Source of the DNA: Glandiceps talaboti
Lineage: Eukaryota > Hemichordata > Enteropneusta > Spengelidae
Length of the DNA stretch: 64,000 nt
NCBI RefSeq assembly: GCF_964340395.1
Contig: NC_135551.1
Location: 18,829,503 to 18,893,502, forward strand
Reading direction: 5' to 3'
The notes beneath the pieces are model-generated. The model made no database searches. It had not been told where the DNA came from and was given only the letters and a program-made list of their open reading frames with translations. Of the stretch, positions 22,766 through 34,204 are shown piece after piece. The position numbers were made by a program, and so were the translations under genes. Position 1 is the stretch's first letter; the number at the start of each line of letters is the position of its first letter.

Positions 22766-24690
22766 GCATTCCTGTAAAGCCTTTTGGCATAGCTTTAGTG
22801 TCAATAAGTAATTTACATAATTAATGATATTTACTAATTAGGCTATCACTTCAAAGTTCACAACTTGGTACATGCATAGACAGTAACAAAGTGCATGTGC
22901 TCTTTAAAGCTTGTTGATGCAAGTTACATAGTAATGATTCATTTGCATAATTACCGATTATCAGTAATTAGTCAAATATTATGTATGCAAACTTCAAATT
23001 TCAAATAGTATGGTGAAATTAATTTGCCAATGGAGGGGTATATCATGTATGATAGCTGTAGCTCAGAATTATGCATTCCAACAATGTGTGTATAGAAACA
23101 AAAACCTACAGGTCTTGCTTTTACAGAAGGCACTCGGTTTATAACTGGTTTCTTTTCTGTTGAGAAAGACTCTTAGGACTTTTTGTTAATTTGTTTAGAT
23201 TTATATTCAGAGGTGTTGAAATACTATGATTTTTTTAGTAATTTGATACACTATCAGTTGGACAATATTATTTCTAATGTGCTACATTCGAAATAAAAAC
23301 ATTTTTGTTAACTATAAGTTGTGGATGGCGATTTTAATGATTTTTCATCACTTACACTATATATGTGCAAATTGCTGAGAATAATCGGGTTGAAACTGGA
23401 TCTTAATTGATTGCTCTGTGTAGCTCTAAATAACTCTGGATAAACAAATTTTCTCTCAAGAATCAGCAGATATGGAAAACCCGAACAAACAAATTCATGA
23501 TTGTTTTATGTTAAGGTAGTCATACAGACCACAGACATTTCTTACTTGTCTGTGTATAGATTCATGAATATTTAAAGTTTGGGAGTTGAAAGGTCAGAGT
23601 TCAGGAGTTGAAAGGTCCAATTTTATGAGATTGAAACTTGAAAGGTAACTACCATACTATTTTGGGTTTGAATAACAAAAAACACATTGCATATTGCGAT
23701 AGCAAAAGCGTGAACTTTTATTCTAGAAAATTATTCCTTTTCTTTACAGTTAATAAATACTGAAATCTTGCAGCATGTCTACAAGGCTCTACAAATAAAC
23801 AATGCAAAAATTTATCAACATATTGGGTCAGAAAAATTACATTTCGAAAATGAAAAAAAAAATGCTATGGAAATGCGCGAGACTGGCTAGGAAGCATTAG
23901 CATCGCAAGATTTTTTTCTGACCAGAAAAAATTTGTTATAAACTAAATGAATTTTGAAAAAAATGGAGGATTTTCACCCAGATGAAATCACTTTTGTGAA
24001 GTTTTAGGGTCATAACAGATAACAAATGAACATTTCCATTGAGACCAGTTCAAAAATGGATTTGGCATGGCATAGCAATCCGAAAGTGATCCGAAAGCAT
24101 GAGACCAAATATGTGGAAACTTATGATGGAATTCAAAATGGCTGCCGTAGCCATGGTGACACAGATATGATGCCATCATACATGCATTCCAGCTGAAGAA
24201 CTGGTTTATGCTGAACCGAATTTCTAGCAGTTGATGTTGTAAAATGAGTCACTGTCATGATGCAACTGTTTTTATTCTGGCAATAGAAAATTCACACCAA
24301 ACTATTATAATCCTCCAAACAAAAACATTAATTTTTTCACCCCTTTTTTTAATCGACATGCTGAATAACCCTCTCACTTCAACAAAAGGATCATACAGTA
24401 AATTATGGATGTAAACTAGATGTTAAGTAAGGCAGGTAGCTTTTCAAAGTTTCTCAGCTGAAAGCTTGCATTTTTGACTAAATAATCCCCCCAACATATT
24501 CCCTAGCCTTGATTGTCCATGTTAATCAGTTTACAACAAATGACAAATAGATGGATATTTTTTTTTTCATATTCTAAAATTGCCAATTCATACTATGATT
24601 ACTGTACTCATACCATAATCTCATCAACCCTCGGATATTTTGTGCATTTTAGATATTGTACACATGGAGAGGCTGACATCTGAGCAGATC
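22766..24690. other. intergenic, no gene seen
   Basis: Diverged satellite edges run to about 23,000. After that I see no exon with convincing splice sites. A stretch near 23,870-24,190 is locally less AT-rich but has no sustained frame with homology. Confidence 0.4.
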
Positions 24691-24756
24691 AGGCTTACAC
24701 TGGTGTGAGTACTATAAAAAAAAATGCTTACACTGGTGTGAGTACTATAAAAACAG
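24685..24756 (+). repeat. 31-bp direct duplication
   Basis: The word gcttacactggtgtgagtac followed by tataaaaa occurs twice, separated only by an A run. This looks like a recent local duplication or slippage event. Confidence 0.75.
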
Positions 24757-25009
24757 CAACTTCAAATCTCTAATATATTTTTTACATCTTCAAACTTGCA
24801 TGCTTCTATTCTATTGTCTGTCTTCTCAACAAGTTCAAACAAATTAGCTGAAATTTCTTTCTCTACAACATTGATTGTTCTGAAAAATGTTTGCACGAAT
24901 TAGTTTTATATTTCAGTTTTTCAATCTTTGAGCAAACTTCAAGGTAGCCAAGATATTTCATTTCTGCAATATGCAAATTACATATCAGGGTCATATCGAT
25001 TTTAGAATG

Positions 25010-25504
25010 AGGTCAAAGTGATAATATGCAAATGAGCTACAGGTCAACAGTAGAACAAACATGGTACTGAAATGAAAGGATAACAAAACTTAACGGATAT
25101 TTTGCCTGCTACAGATGTACCACAAAACGTCAAAAGAAAAATACCGTTAACTTTAAGAACCCTGCAGAATAGGTCAAAGGTCATGTTAATGGACCACAAG
25201 ACTGGTTTATGGTTAACTTGAATTTCTATGAAATTGCCAAAATGAATGTGATGAAAAGTCAAGGGTAAACAAAAAATATTCTTTTGTAACCTTTCAGCTG
25301 AAGTGAAAGGTCAAAGCTCACATTTCATTCGTCTCCCTGTCTTCACAGGTAATAGACAGATCACATGTTGAACAGAAAATTCTGCAAATAATAAGGTCAG
25401 AGGTCGATTGTATGCATTGAACCATGAATGCATTAATGATTAGTAATACACCCATGATTGAATCGATTCCATTGTAGCTTGCAAGCATGATAGGTCAAAG
25501 GTTA
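25010..25504 (+). promoter_or_regulatory. cluster of AGGTCA direct repeats (DR1-like)
   Basis: Five AGGTCA-type tandem half-sites spaced by one base lie within 500 bp: near 25,010 (aggtcaaagtga), 25,171-25,183 (perfect AGGTCAAAGGTCA), 25,308, 25,394-25,406 and 25,492. This is the class bound by HNF4, RXR and COUP-TF receptors. Function is inferred only; the cluster could also be remnants of one repeat family. Confidence 0.35.
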
Positions 25505-25519
25505 GCACAAATATCATTA

Positions 25520-28260
25520 TTAACCCTAAACTGACCATTTTGGCATTTTTCAAATATTTTAATAATAGAAAGTCGGTTGTTCCTTACAGTGTATGGTCTG
25601 ATGTGTATCGACTACAACATGTTACCATGACAACGTATATTAAACAGCTCTATGGTTTGCAATAGTATTTGGAATTACATCATTTCTGAAGAAAGGTTGT
25701 CTTTGCTTAACTTTTGATAATATTTCTTTTAGTTTACTATAACAATTAGTTGTAGGTTTTCGATGTAGCTGTACTCATAACTTTCGACAGACAGTAAAAA
25801 GCTCCTTCCAATATTCATGCCCATTGCAGTTGATGTTACAAGAAAGGAGCATTCTACAAAATTTTTAAAGACTTTTCATTCATTTCCGATTTTTTTTTCT
25901 TATTTTTTAGATATTAATTTCAAACATTTGTTTGTTGCATGACTATCATTATTCAATAATGAAGTAAAAATCAACAAAATTAATAGCCAAAAAAAAAATT
26001 ATTTGAAAACAGCAATTTATACCAAAACAGGCTACTAGGTTCTTCACCTCGAGCAAAAAATCAAAATTTAATTCTGGAATGACTAAACACAAGTAATAAA
26101 TTTCAAAAAAAAGTCAGCAAAACCTTTTTTTATCCGATAAGGGTTCTAGAGTAATATGATTTTAATAATGATCGTTACAATTAATTAATGAAGTCAATTG
26201 AAATTTTCGTTTTCATTGTCATTAATTATATTGTAAACTGTTAATAATCTAATTAAAATCTGATAGCGGACCTGGCTGGTTTATTTTGTCATCTCATCTT
26301 TCTGAGAAACTGGCCAATTATATCTGTTTTGCACTGAATGAATTAATCACATCAGATGTCTTTCAACTGGTGCAAAGTCAGTTTTTCATATCATTTTTTA
26401 TGTATATACAAGGTTGAAAGGTTCGCCATTGATGGCGCTCCACACAACTGTCGTTTATACAATGTAAGTATGTAAGCGACAATCATGTGTAGTACCACAG
26501 ACATATCTTTTCAACATCTATGGCAGTACCCACATGAATCAGTTCATATTCCCACTAGCCATATTAATGATTCTGTTCTTTCAGATATAGTAGTAGCGTG
26601 TGTATTACCGTCCCTACAAAGAAACCTGTGGATTTTACATCAATTCTAAATGGCTAAACAAATTACTTGTGAGTGAGAAGTTTGTACATGATTTAAAAGG
26701 ACCGGTTGTTCAAATAATGGAAATGCCGAAATCCCCCCCCCCCCCCCCCCCAAAAAAAAAAAAAAAAAAAAAAAAACATCAACAATTACACAAAAGCTGT
26801 ACAACAATGGAGATAAAAAGCAACACAAATTTTATTTGGGGCAGATCCTTTCTCAGATTTTAATCAGATCGAAAATTTTTAACTATGCTTGGACCTCTGA
26901 CGCAGGATAATCAACAGCTGATTACAGCAAACAACTCCTTCTTTTAAGCACATGTACAGATAAAAATAACTAAGTAAATATGTAGTAAAAATGCATTATA
27001 CGCACATGTAGTAACCATAATATTTATTCTATAAATGGATATAAAATCTCTACATAATAGGAATTTACAAAAACATTTTTTCAATACAAAGCTAATTTTT
27101 GGCAAAACACTCTTACTAGTCATAAACATTGTAGAAAAGATTACTGCACATAAAAAGGTAAATGTCCTAACCATTTTTATTCACATTTTTGTCAGACTTT
27201 CCCCAAAAAATAGCATTCTCTCTTCTTTCGAGCTAAATTTATGCAAATAATTTTGATTCAAAACTGGCTTTGACATGGATCTAAACTGGTGTTTTTGATT
27301 TGGAAAGTTGTCGGGAAAACAGAAATTGTGAATTTTTGCACTATATACTTTGGTGAGAAAACTAAAGAATGTGTACGACATTTTGGACTACAAAGTTGGC
27401 TAGAAAACTAGATAAAGTGTTACCAGAAATTGTAACTACCGGTATTTTGCACTAAATTTTGAAGTTAACTGAAAGTGACTAGAAAACTATAAAAACTGTT
27501 AATGATTTGGAAGGAAAAAGTTCCAAAAAGTTTAGGAAGAAAAACAACTTTTTTGCAAGGTATGGATGACACGATAGATTTTTCCAAATGTTCATTGACA
27601 TGAAAAATCTATTTCAAAATAAACTGATTTTGTGTAAAAATTGAGAATTTTAGCATACAGAACTGATTTTGAGCTATTCTCTCCAAGTTTCCACACACCA
27701 TGTTCTGCTAAAATAACCCAATATTTATTTATCAGCTTTCTGTTAAAAATTGGCAATACACACCACAAATGTATCAAAATGAAATGCAAAAGAAACAGTA
27801 CCCTAACAAACTGTTTCCACAAGTTACATCAAAATGTTTGCAATTTTGAACACAAATATGATAGCCTACCAAACATCCTACCATATCAAAATGGCCACAC
27901 GCTACATAAATCATAATATTTATAATAAAAATGGCAAGACATTTTTTGCACATGAAAGACAAAAAAATGGAAAAAAAAGTACAAAACTGACACAGCTTTT
28001 TTTCGTATAAGACTTACATTACAAAAGATGCATGCACAAGAACAAATGCATTTTTGATATAATTACACTTTTCATACGAAAACTTGTCTTCTTTTTTTTA
28101 AATTCTTAGAGTCTACCTAGAAAGAAATTTCTTAACCTATATTAGCCTATAAACATTATTTCATTCACCAAGTACAAAAAGCAAATGGTTTATGTATTTA
28201 TCTGTTAAATGAAACTACTGTGGCTTCTTTAGATTTTGTATTACAGGTTGTTTTCATCAT
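25520..28260. other. intergenic with poly-C/poly-A tract, no gene
   Basis: The window holds a run of C followed by A at 26,732-26,778 and many AT-rich open frames of chance length. Nothing is supported as coding. Its 3' end is the downstream flank of the LIM gene. Confidence 0.4.
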
Positions 28261-28270
28261 TTCAAAGAGT

Positions 28271-28276
28271 TTAATT
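28271..28276 (-). terminator. candidate polyadenylation signal of the LIM gene
   Basis: An ATTAAA word on the minus strand about 200 bases after the stop codon. No AATAAA is closer than about 27,725. Confidence 0.25.
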
Positions 28277-28479
28277 CTTTCTTTTTTTTCTGTTAATTTT
28301 ATACTTTAAGTTAAACTGCTTGTCACTATCTGCAGTGATAAGACTTAAATATGCAGTCTGCTTCATTTGCATAAAAACAAAAGGTTGTTTTCTTCCCACC
28401 CTATGGGGGCACACTTTTCTGCTCTTCGTAGTTGGTGGTAAGTGTGTAATTTCTTTATGTGGGGACAGTGCTGATTAAC

Positions 28480-28628
28480 TTATGCTTGTCCACAGGTTGG
28501 GCATAGAATATCGTCTCCCTCAGTCATGAAGCCTTGGCCGACCAGCGAAGCCTGGCATTTCACGCAGTTAAAGCAATCGTTATGCCAGTTGCGTTGTTCA
28601 AAGGAAATGAACTTGGTTCCACCCATAC
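28480..28628 (-). CDS. LIM gene exon 6 and stop
   Basis: 149 bases from the acceptor tttattgtag to TAA. It completes LIM5 (RNWHNDCFNCVKC, ILCPTC) and the short tail GQA. The end of the protein matches the usual end of FHL proteins, just after the last zinc ligand. Confidence 0.93.
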
Positions 28629-31600
28629 CTACAATAAATACAGGAAAGGGTACTGATGTCAAAATCACACAGAAATCTGAAATGAAATCAATTCAGTTCT
28701 CTTTCTTTCTTTTTCTTCTGTTTCAGGAGTCAAACAGATAGTATCACACTTTAATAGAGCTGATTTCTAAAACAAGTTGTTCCAATAATTGATATATATT
28801 CTATGCTAACCCTAACCTTGTACTTTGGGAAAAAGAATAATATTATATTTCTGACCCTATGTAGCAATAATTGGCACCACAATGATTTCTTTTATAGATT
28901 ATTTTGTCTTAATATCCTAACATGTAATAAAATAAACCTAAAATCAATGTATGCTATCAATAGCTTTGTTTAAAATCATCACCATAGTAACCAAACAAAT
29001 GCAACATTTCTTAAAGGGGCACAAGCTGAATTTTTTACGTTTCTTGGGCATAACTCTTGATGCATATATTTATAAGGTTCTCACAGTATTCTACTTGAAT
29101 ACTGAGGCACACTTGACCATCACTTGGCAGATTAACTTAACATAAACCTAGCAAAATACTATAACTTACAAACGATCCAATGACATAATTTACTATACAT
29201 ATCAAAAATGTGTAGGACATCCATACAATGCAATCTTTCTTTAAATGTTAGGAGACAATTGTAATGTCTTACAAGACTAGTATGTAAGATACAGACATTC
29301 ATGCCACGCAGTCTGATTAGGCTGAACAACATGACGTACATGTATCTTATAGTCTAATACAAGGCATACATTGACATTAGTATTTTGTCATAATACGGTA
29401 GTTCTCTGAATTTTTTTTCACTCAAGTCAAAAGCTAGCCCAGAGACAAGTACAAAACTTATAAACTCAGCTTGTACTGCTTCAACATAGCTATATATATA
29501 AAGAATGACTTACCAGTGATGGGCTTGCTACAACAAGTGCATTTCTTGGCAAAACGTTCTCCGAAGCACTCAGCACAGTAGGGTTTGTCTTCACGGGAAG
29601 TGAATCTCACACCAGCCAGTTGTTTCTGACAGTCAGTACACAAGAAACAGTCTCTATGGTAGGGGTCACCACGGTAGGTCACTCCGCCAGCATTGATGAT
29701 CTGTGGAGGAAATAAGTCACCAACATCAGCAGGCAACATACGTTTTTGGTATGTGGAGGAAATAAATTACAAACATGAGCAGACAACAAACACAGAACTT
29801 TTTTACATCGAGTGTGAATGTTTTGTCTGGCTGGTAGTTTGTGTCACTCGTATCTATGAAATTCACCTATGAAATGATCGACCACAGGAGGGAATGACAT
29901 ATATGGTAGTGATAATATTGCAAGCATGAAATAAATTTCTATGAGGATGTGATTTGCCATAAATCAGAATACTAGTATCTCATTTTGCGAAGTATGTTTT
30001 TTCGTAATTCAGAATATCTCACAGTGTGCAGTATCTCTTCTTTTTTATAGAATTCTCATTAAATTGTTACTTCAGGTATGGATAATAGCAAAGATTACAA
30101 CTTTTTGATGATTTCATATCTCACCTTCTTGCAGCTGGTACATTTTGTACCAAAGAGGTCTTCATAGCAGGGTACACAGTGAATTTTACCTTCTTTAGGT
30201 ATAAAGCTATTAGAGCCTATCACATTCTTACAGTTGACACAAACAAAGCAGTGTTCATGCCACTGCTGTCCCTTATATTCCATCTTCTTCATTCCTATCA
30301 AAAGACAACAAAAAATAAGTTATTACTATGTGATACTATTATACCCATGCACAAGCCAAGTTAGACACATCTGAACAGAAAATATAGGATTTGTTTCCTG
30401 ATCATTCATGACAATAAGCATTATCACATAACTGGTCATATGTTTAGCGCTTTCAATTTAAAATAAATTGCTTACTATGAGTTATACACATGAAGCTATT
30501 TTACAAGGAATACTGCTAAACTGGTTGACGTTTTAGAAATATACATGTTTTATAACTTTTAATATGTTTCAAACTTCTTTACTCTCATTGGGTCTTAAAT
30601 TACCTTCCGCTGAACAAACAAAAATATTGTGAAATCCTAGAATTGTATAATTGATATTTTAACTATATACTCCTAGTTTTGTAACGGAACATGCTTGCAA
30701 ACTTGCATATCAAGTAATTATCAGAAAGCTTGTAAGTAGCCGTACCAGACTTGAAGACATCTCCACATCCGTCACAGCGGGCAGCAAACTTCTGTTCATG
30801 ACACGACCCACAGTAGAGGTTTTCATCGTGAGTACCGAATGGTGAATCCACTAACGATGACTTACACTCACTGCAGAAGAAACAATGTTCATGCCAATGA
30901 CGCTCCTTGTACGACAAATCCTACAAGAAAAGACAAAGAACGTGATTAAAACTGAGACGGTCATTTTTGACTAATATACACAATGTAAAGTGAAATGTGC
31001 AACTTGCATAAATTATGCAAAGTATTTCATAATTTATTCATTAAATCAAAGGTCGTAACATTGGCAATCACTTTAATATATATAACCTTGTATATGAAAA
31101 GTGGCTTTGTACTTGCCTCTCCTCACTTCAGAGGCCAAGGTTTAAATCCCAGGTTTTCATATTAGTGTTATCTTATCAGTTGTTGCATAAGGATTACATA
31201 GGATTATTGTGTTGTTCTTGACAAACTTTTTCTACCAATGTTTTTGCTAAGATCGGGGAACTCCGGTAACAGAAAGGGAGAAAGAGGTAAAAATGGCAGT
31301 GTTTCCCCATAGAGTCTATGATAATTTTGTTTGGGAACCCAGGTAAAATGAGATGGCAACCACGGCAGATTTTACCTACTTATTTATTGCCTTTAGCAAA
31401 GACATTGTCTACAATTCTATCTGACAACTATTTTTCAATGTCATGATCATGTCTAAATTTTAATCCTAGAACAAGGATGCTAACTGCCATTTGCATTTGT
31501 TTCCACATTTTCTACAGATGTTCATATTCTTTCATGTCTTCTTGTATCAAGCTGTAGCATATAAAGTGAGAGTATCACGATAGAGGCTGCAATGTGAATG

Positions 31601-34204
31601 CTATGTGCTTACAGAGGCTGCAATGGATTGTATGCTCCCCAGGGAGTTGAGGAAGTAAAGGGCCATTGTCTGCTGTGTCACTGTAGATCCATGCTAAGGG
31701 ACTTTTGAACACAGTGTGAAAGCACTATATATATATATAAAAAATATTAGATTTTTTCCATCATATTTTAATAAACAACATAAGTCTGTGTCGTCAGTGT
31801 CGGAGTGTTTCGAATACAAACTAGAAAGATAAATTTATTTCAAATTTTGTCTAAAATGTCATGAAACATGACTTGTACATGGTAAATATCACTCCTAAAC
31901 ATTGTGCTTCAGTCAACCATAAAATATTTCCAACAAAAGGGTTTTATTAATATACATGTACTCATTTACCCATTCATCCTAATAAAATCCCTTCTGTCAC
32001 TCTATTTCACTAAGTTGAACAAAAGAGTACATGGTTGTAGTGGGTTTGGGATTGAAGAACTTAGTGTGCATAGACATGAATACCATCATATACACTATGG
32101 TGAACATATACAATTTCACAAGACTTTTTAAGTGTGCATTTTCTCTCGGTGTAAATTCCTGATTTTGGCAATATATTTCTGTGCATATCACAATGTTGTT
32201 GTTTCAATTCCATTCGGAAATACTTTGTCATAATTTTTTATATCTCTGTGTATAAACTATGCAGTTCTTCAAATTCAATTCAGAAATATTCTCTATTTAT
32301 CTGGGTGTTTTTTACTAGGCTGTGTTGTTAAAATTCATTCCAGAAACACTTTGTTGTCATTTTCTGTTTAATGTCTCTGAGTGCATAACTATGTAGTTGT
32401 TCAAATTCAATATTCAGAAATGTGTTGTCACAGTGGTAATATTTGTTTGTACCTTAAATTCAGTTCCAATTTTCTTCTTACACTCTTCACAAGAGTTGGC
32501 AAAGACATCTTCATAACATTTGATGCAGTAAGGGTGTTCTTCTCGTAGGATATAACGTTGTCCGGTCAGCGAGCTGTCACAGTTAAAACAGCAGAAATGA
32601 CCGCTATGGAAGTTTTCATTCATGGCTTTGGTGTATTCCCCAGCAAAGATGAGCTGTAACCAAGCAGAGAGAGGCAAGTAATCAGTCATGTGATCTTCAC
32701 TAGTAGTCATGTGCTTCCGGGTATTTGTCATGTGATCTTAAAACACAAGTCAGGTGATCATACTCATAAACTCATGTAAACAGTCTTTTTTTTTCAAATA
32801 TTACACTATTTCACTTTTTAAGTGTGTTGGGCTCTCTCTAGTGTATTTTCAATTTGATTTACTAAATTAAATTTAACTAGATTGAGAGGCAAAATAATAC
32901 GCACAGATGTAAGACAGATATTTATTACATAATCATCAGCACGCTATGGTGACCAAAAATACCCCCTATAAAGTCTGAATAGGAACCTGGTGCAGAACTA
33001 GAACTCCACAATATAGCCATATTCGTGTTGACAAGTGTGCATGTTTATACATTTGCATATAGACAAAATTATGCATATTTACCAATTTGCATAATTTATG
33101 GACCTGTGTATTACAAGAACACATGACAGTGTACATGTACTGCTGAAATGTTTCATTCTACAGTAGATGACAAAGAGAGGCTTCAACAGTCTAAAAGAAG
33201 ACATTTTCTACACTATTGCTGTACTTATTTATCAAATTTCAGTACCCTTCATAGAGTACGTTCTATATCACTCACACACCTTTCCAATTAACCTTTTTTA
33301 TCAACACTTCAAAAACTCACACACAACTCTGAAATCTAGGCTGTCTGTACAATAGAATTTAATATAAAACCTCTGGTTTGTACAAGTGGCTGTGAGTTGA
33401 CAGAGGTTATGACATGACAGGTGAACTGTACTATAAGTGAAAGAATCATTCGCCTGCTTACTTCCCTTTGTTCTCATTCAGTTTATTCATATCCTTAGTA
33501 CAATACAACAAAAGAGAAATCTACTATCTACTAGGTCTTGTGTCCCTCGAGAGTTAACAACAATCACTTGCATCATGTTCTATATTATATTTAATGGAAA
33601 CGCCCAGTGATATCTGACTAGGTTGATAAAAATTCAGGAATTACTGAGACTCACACAGGTGTGTTTTTAGCACTGTAAAATATGCAGAAATTATACTTTG
33701 AGTGATTCATAACATGGTCACTAACGTCCTAGTGTAATTTTGAAACGAGTGCTTGATAAGTTGTACCACTTCCGTTTATATCAAGATGGTATCATGACAA
33801 CGGGCCGAGCCACCAAACTCCAGAGGAAATCACAACAGTTTTACAATTTCACCACCCTCAGGAAGGACAACATTCTGTTCCAGCCCTAGCCTCATATGAA
33901 TGATGTACAGTAAATTTACCCTAATGTCAGGACATTCTTGGCAAACACTACTGCACATATATCTAATGGCAATGTTGTATAGATTCTGCAGTAAAATTTC
34001 AAGTACTTTTTCTTCTGATTCATTTCCATGTGTTAAATACCTGGAAATGACCCACAACCACACAACTGAAAGTTTCTAAGTCATGTCAAGGTGAACTTCA
34101 ACCTGCGAGTCAAATACAAATTGTTGTTGTTGTTGGTTTTCTGCATTATGGATTCAACACCTACTTACAGATTCTCCACATCTTGCACATCGGAAATCCT
34201 TCAT
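28480..34204 (-). CDS. Limpet/FHL-family LIM-only protein (6 exons, 305 residues)
   Basis: Exons are 34,169-34,204; 32,453-32,653; 30,746-30,920; 30,125-30,294; 29,514-29,700; 28,480-28,628. All introns are GT-AG and all phases agree (0, 0, 1, 0, 1), giving one continuous frame with five complete LIM domains and almost nothing else. LIM-only proteins of this family bind partner proteins through paired zinc fingers and act at the actin cytoskeleton, muscle sarcomeres and as nuclear cofactors. Features such as LIFAGEYTKAMN in LIM1 and the ending FMTEGDDILCPTCGQA are characteristic. Vertebrate FHL proteins have only the second half of LIM1; here the first 12-codon exon supplies the missing CxxC. 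Longer PET-containing isoforms known in this family would need upstream exons, which I did not find. Confidence 0.9.
29514..29700 (-). CDS. LIM gene exon 5
   Basis: 187 bases between the acceptor cctccacag and the donor CTG|GTAAGT, phases 0 and 1. It completes LIM4 (YHRDCFLCTDC, YCAEC) and opens LIM5 (CTCC, KPITG). Confidence 0.93.
30125..30294 (-). CDS. LIM gene exon 4
   Basis: 170 bases between the acceptor ttttgatag and the donor AAG|GTGAGA, phases 1 and 0. It completes LIM3 (QQWHEHCFVCVNC, HCVPC) and opens LIM4 (CTSC). Confidence 0.93.
30746..30920 (-). CDS. LIM gene exon 3
   Basis: 175 bases between the acceptor tcttgtag and the donor CTG|GTACGG, phases 0 and 1. It completes LIM2 (RHWHEHCFFCSEC, LYCGSC) and opens LIM3 (CDGC). 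Confidence 0.93.
30921..32452 (-). other. LIM gene intron, no embedded gene
   Basis: Mostly AT-rich, with no other exon supported. The segment 31,240-31,340 has words (gggaacccaggtaaaat, ccggtaacagaaa) that recur elsewhere in the window and looks like dispersed repeat. Confidence 0.4.
32453..32653 (-). CDS. LIM gene exon 2
   Basis: Sixty-seven codons between the acceptor ggttacag and the donor AAG|GTACAA, phases 0 and 0. It encodes most of LIM1 (HFCCFNC, then HPYCIKC) and the first ligand pair of LIM2 (CEEC). The sequence AGEYTKAMNENFHSGH is the hallmark of Limpet-type LIM domains. Confidence 0.92.
33830..34040 (-). CDS. helix-rich gene, candidate terminal exon
   Basis: 211 bases from the acceptor gggtcatttccag, phase 2, to TGA; 69 residues. 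It reads YLTHGNESEEKVLEILLQN at the start and LPEGGEIVKLL at the end. An ATTAAA word lies about 235 bases after the stop at 33,590-33,595. Confidence 0.5.

Noticed and set aside
26600-26863. Frame with poly-Pro and poly-Lys
   Set aside because: Created by the poly-C/poly-A tract at 26,732-26,778.
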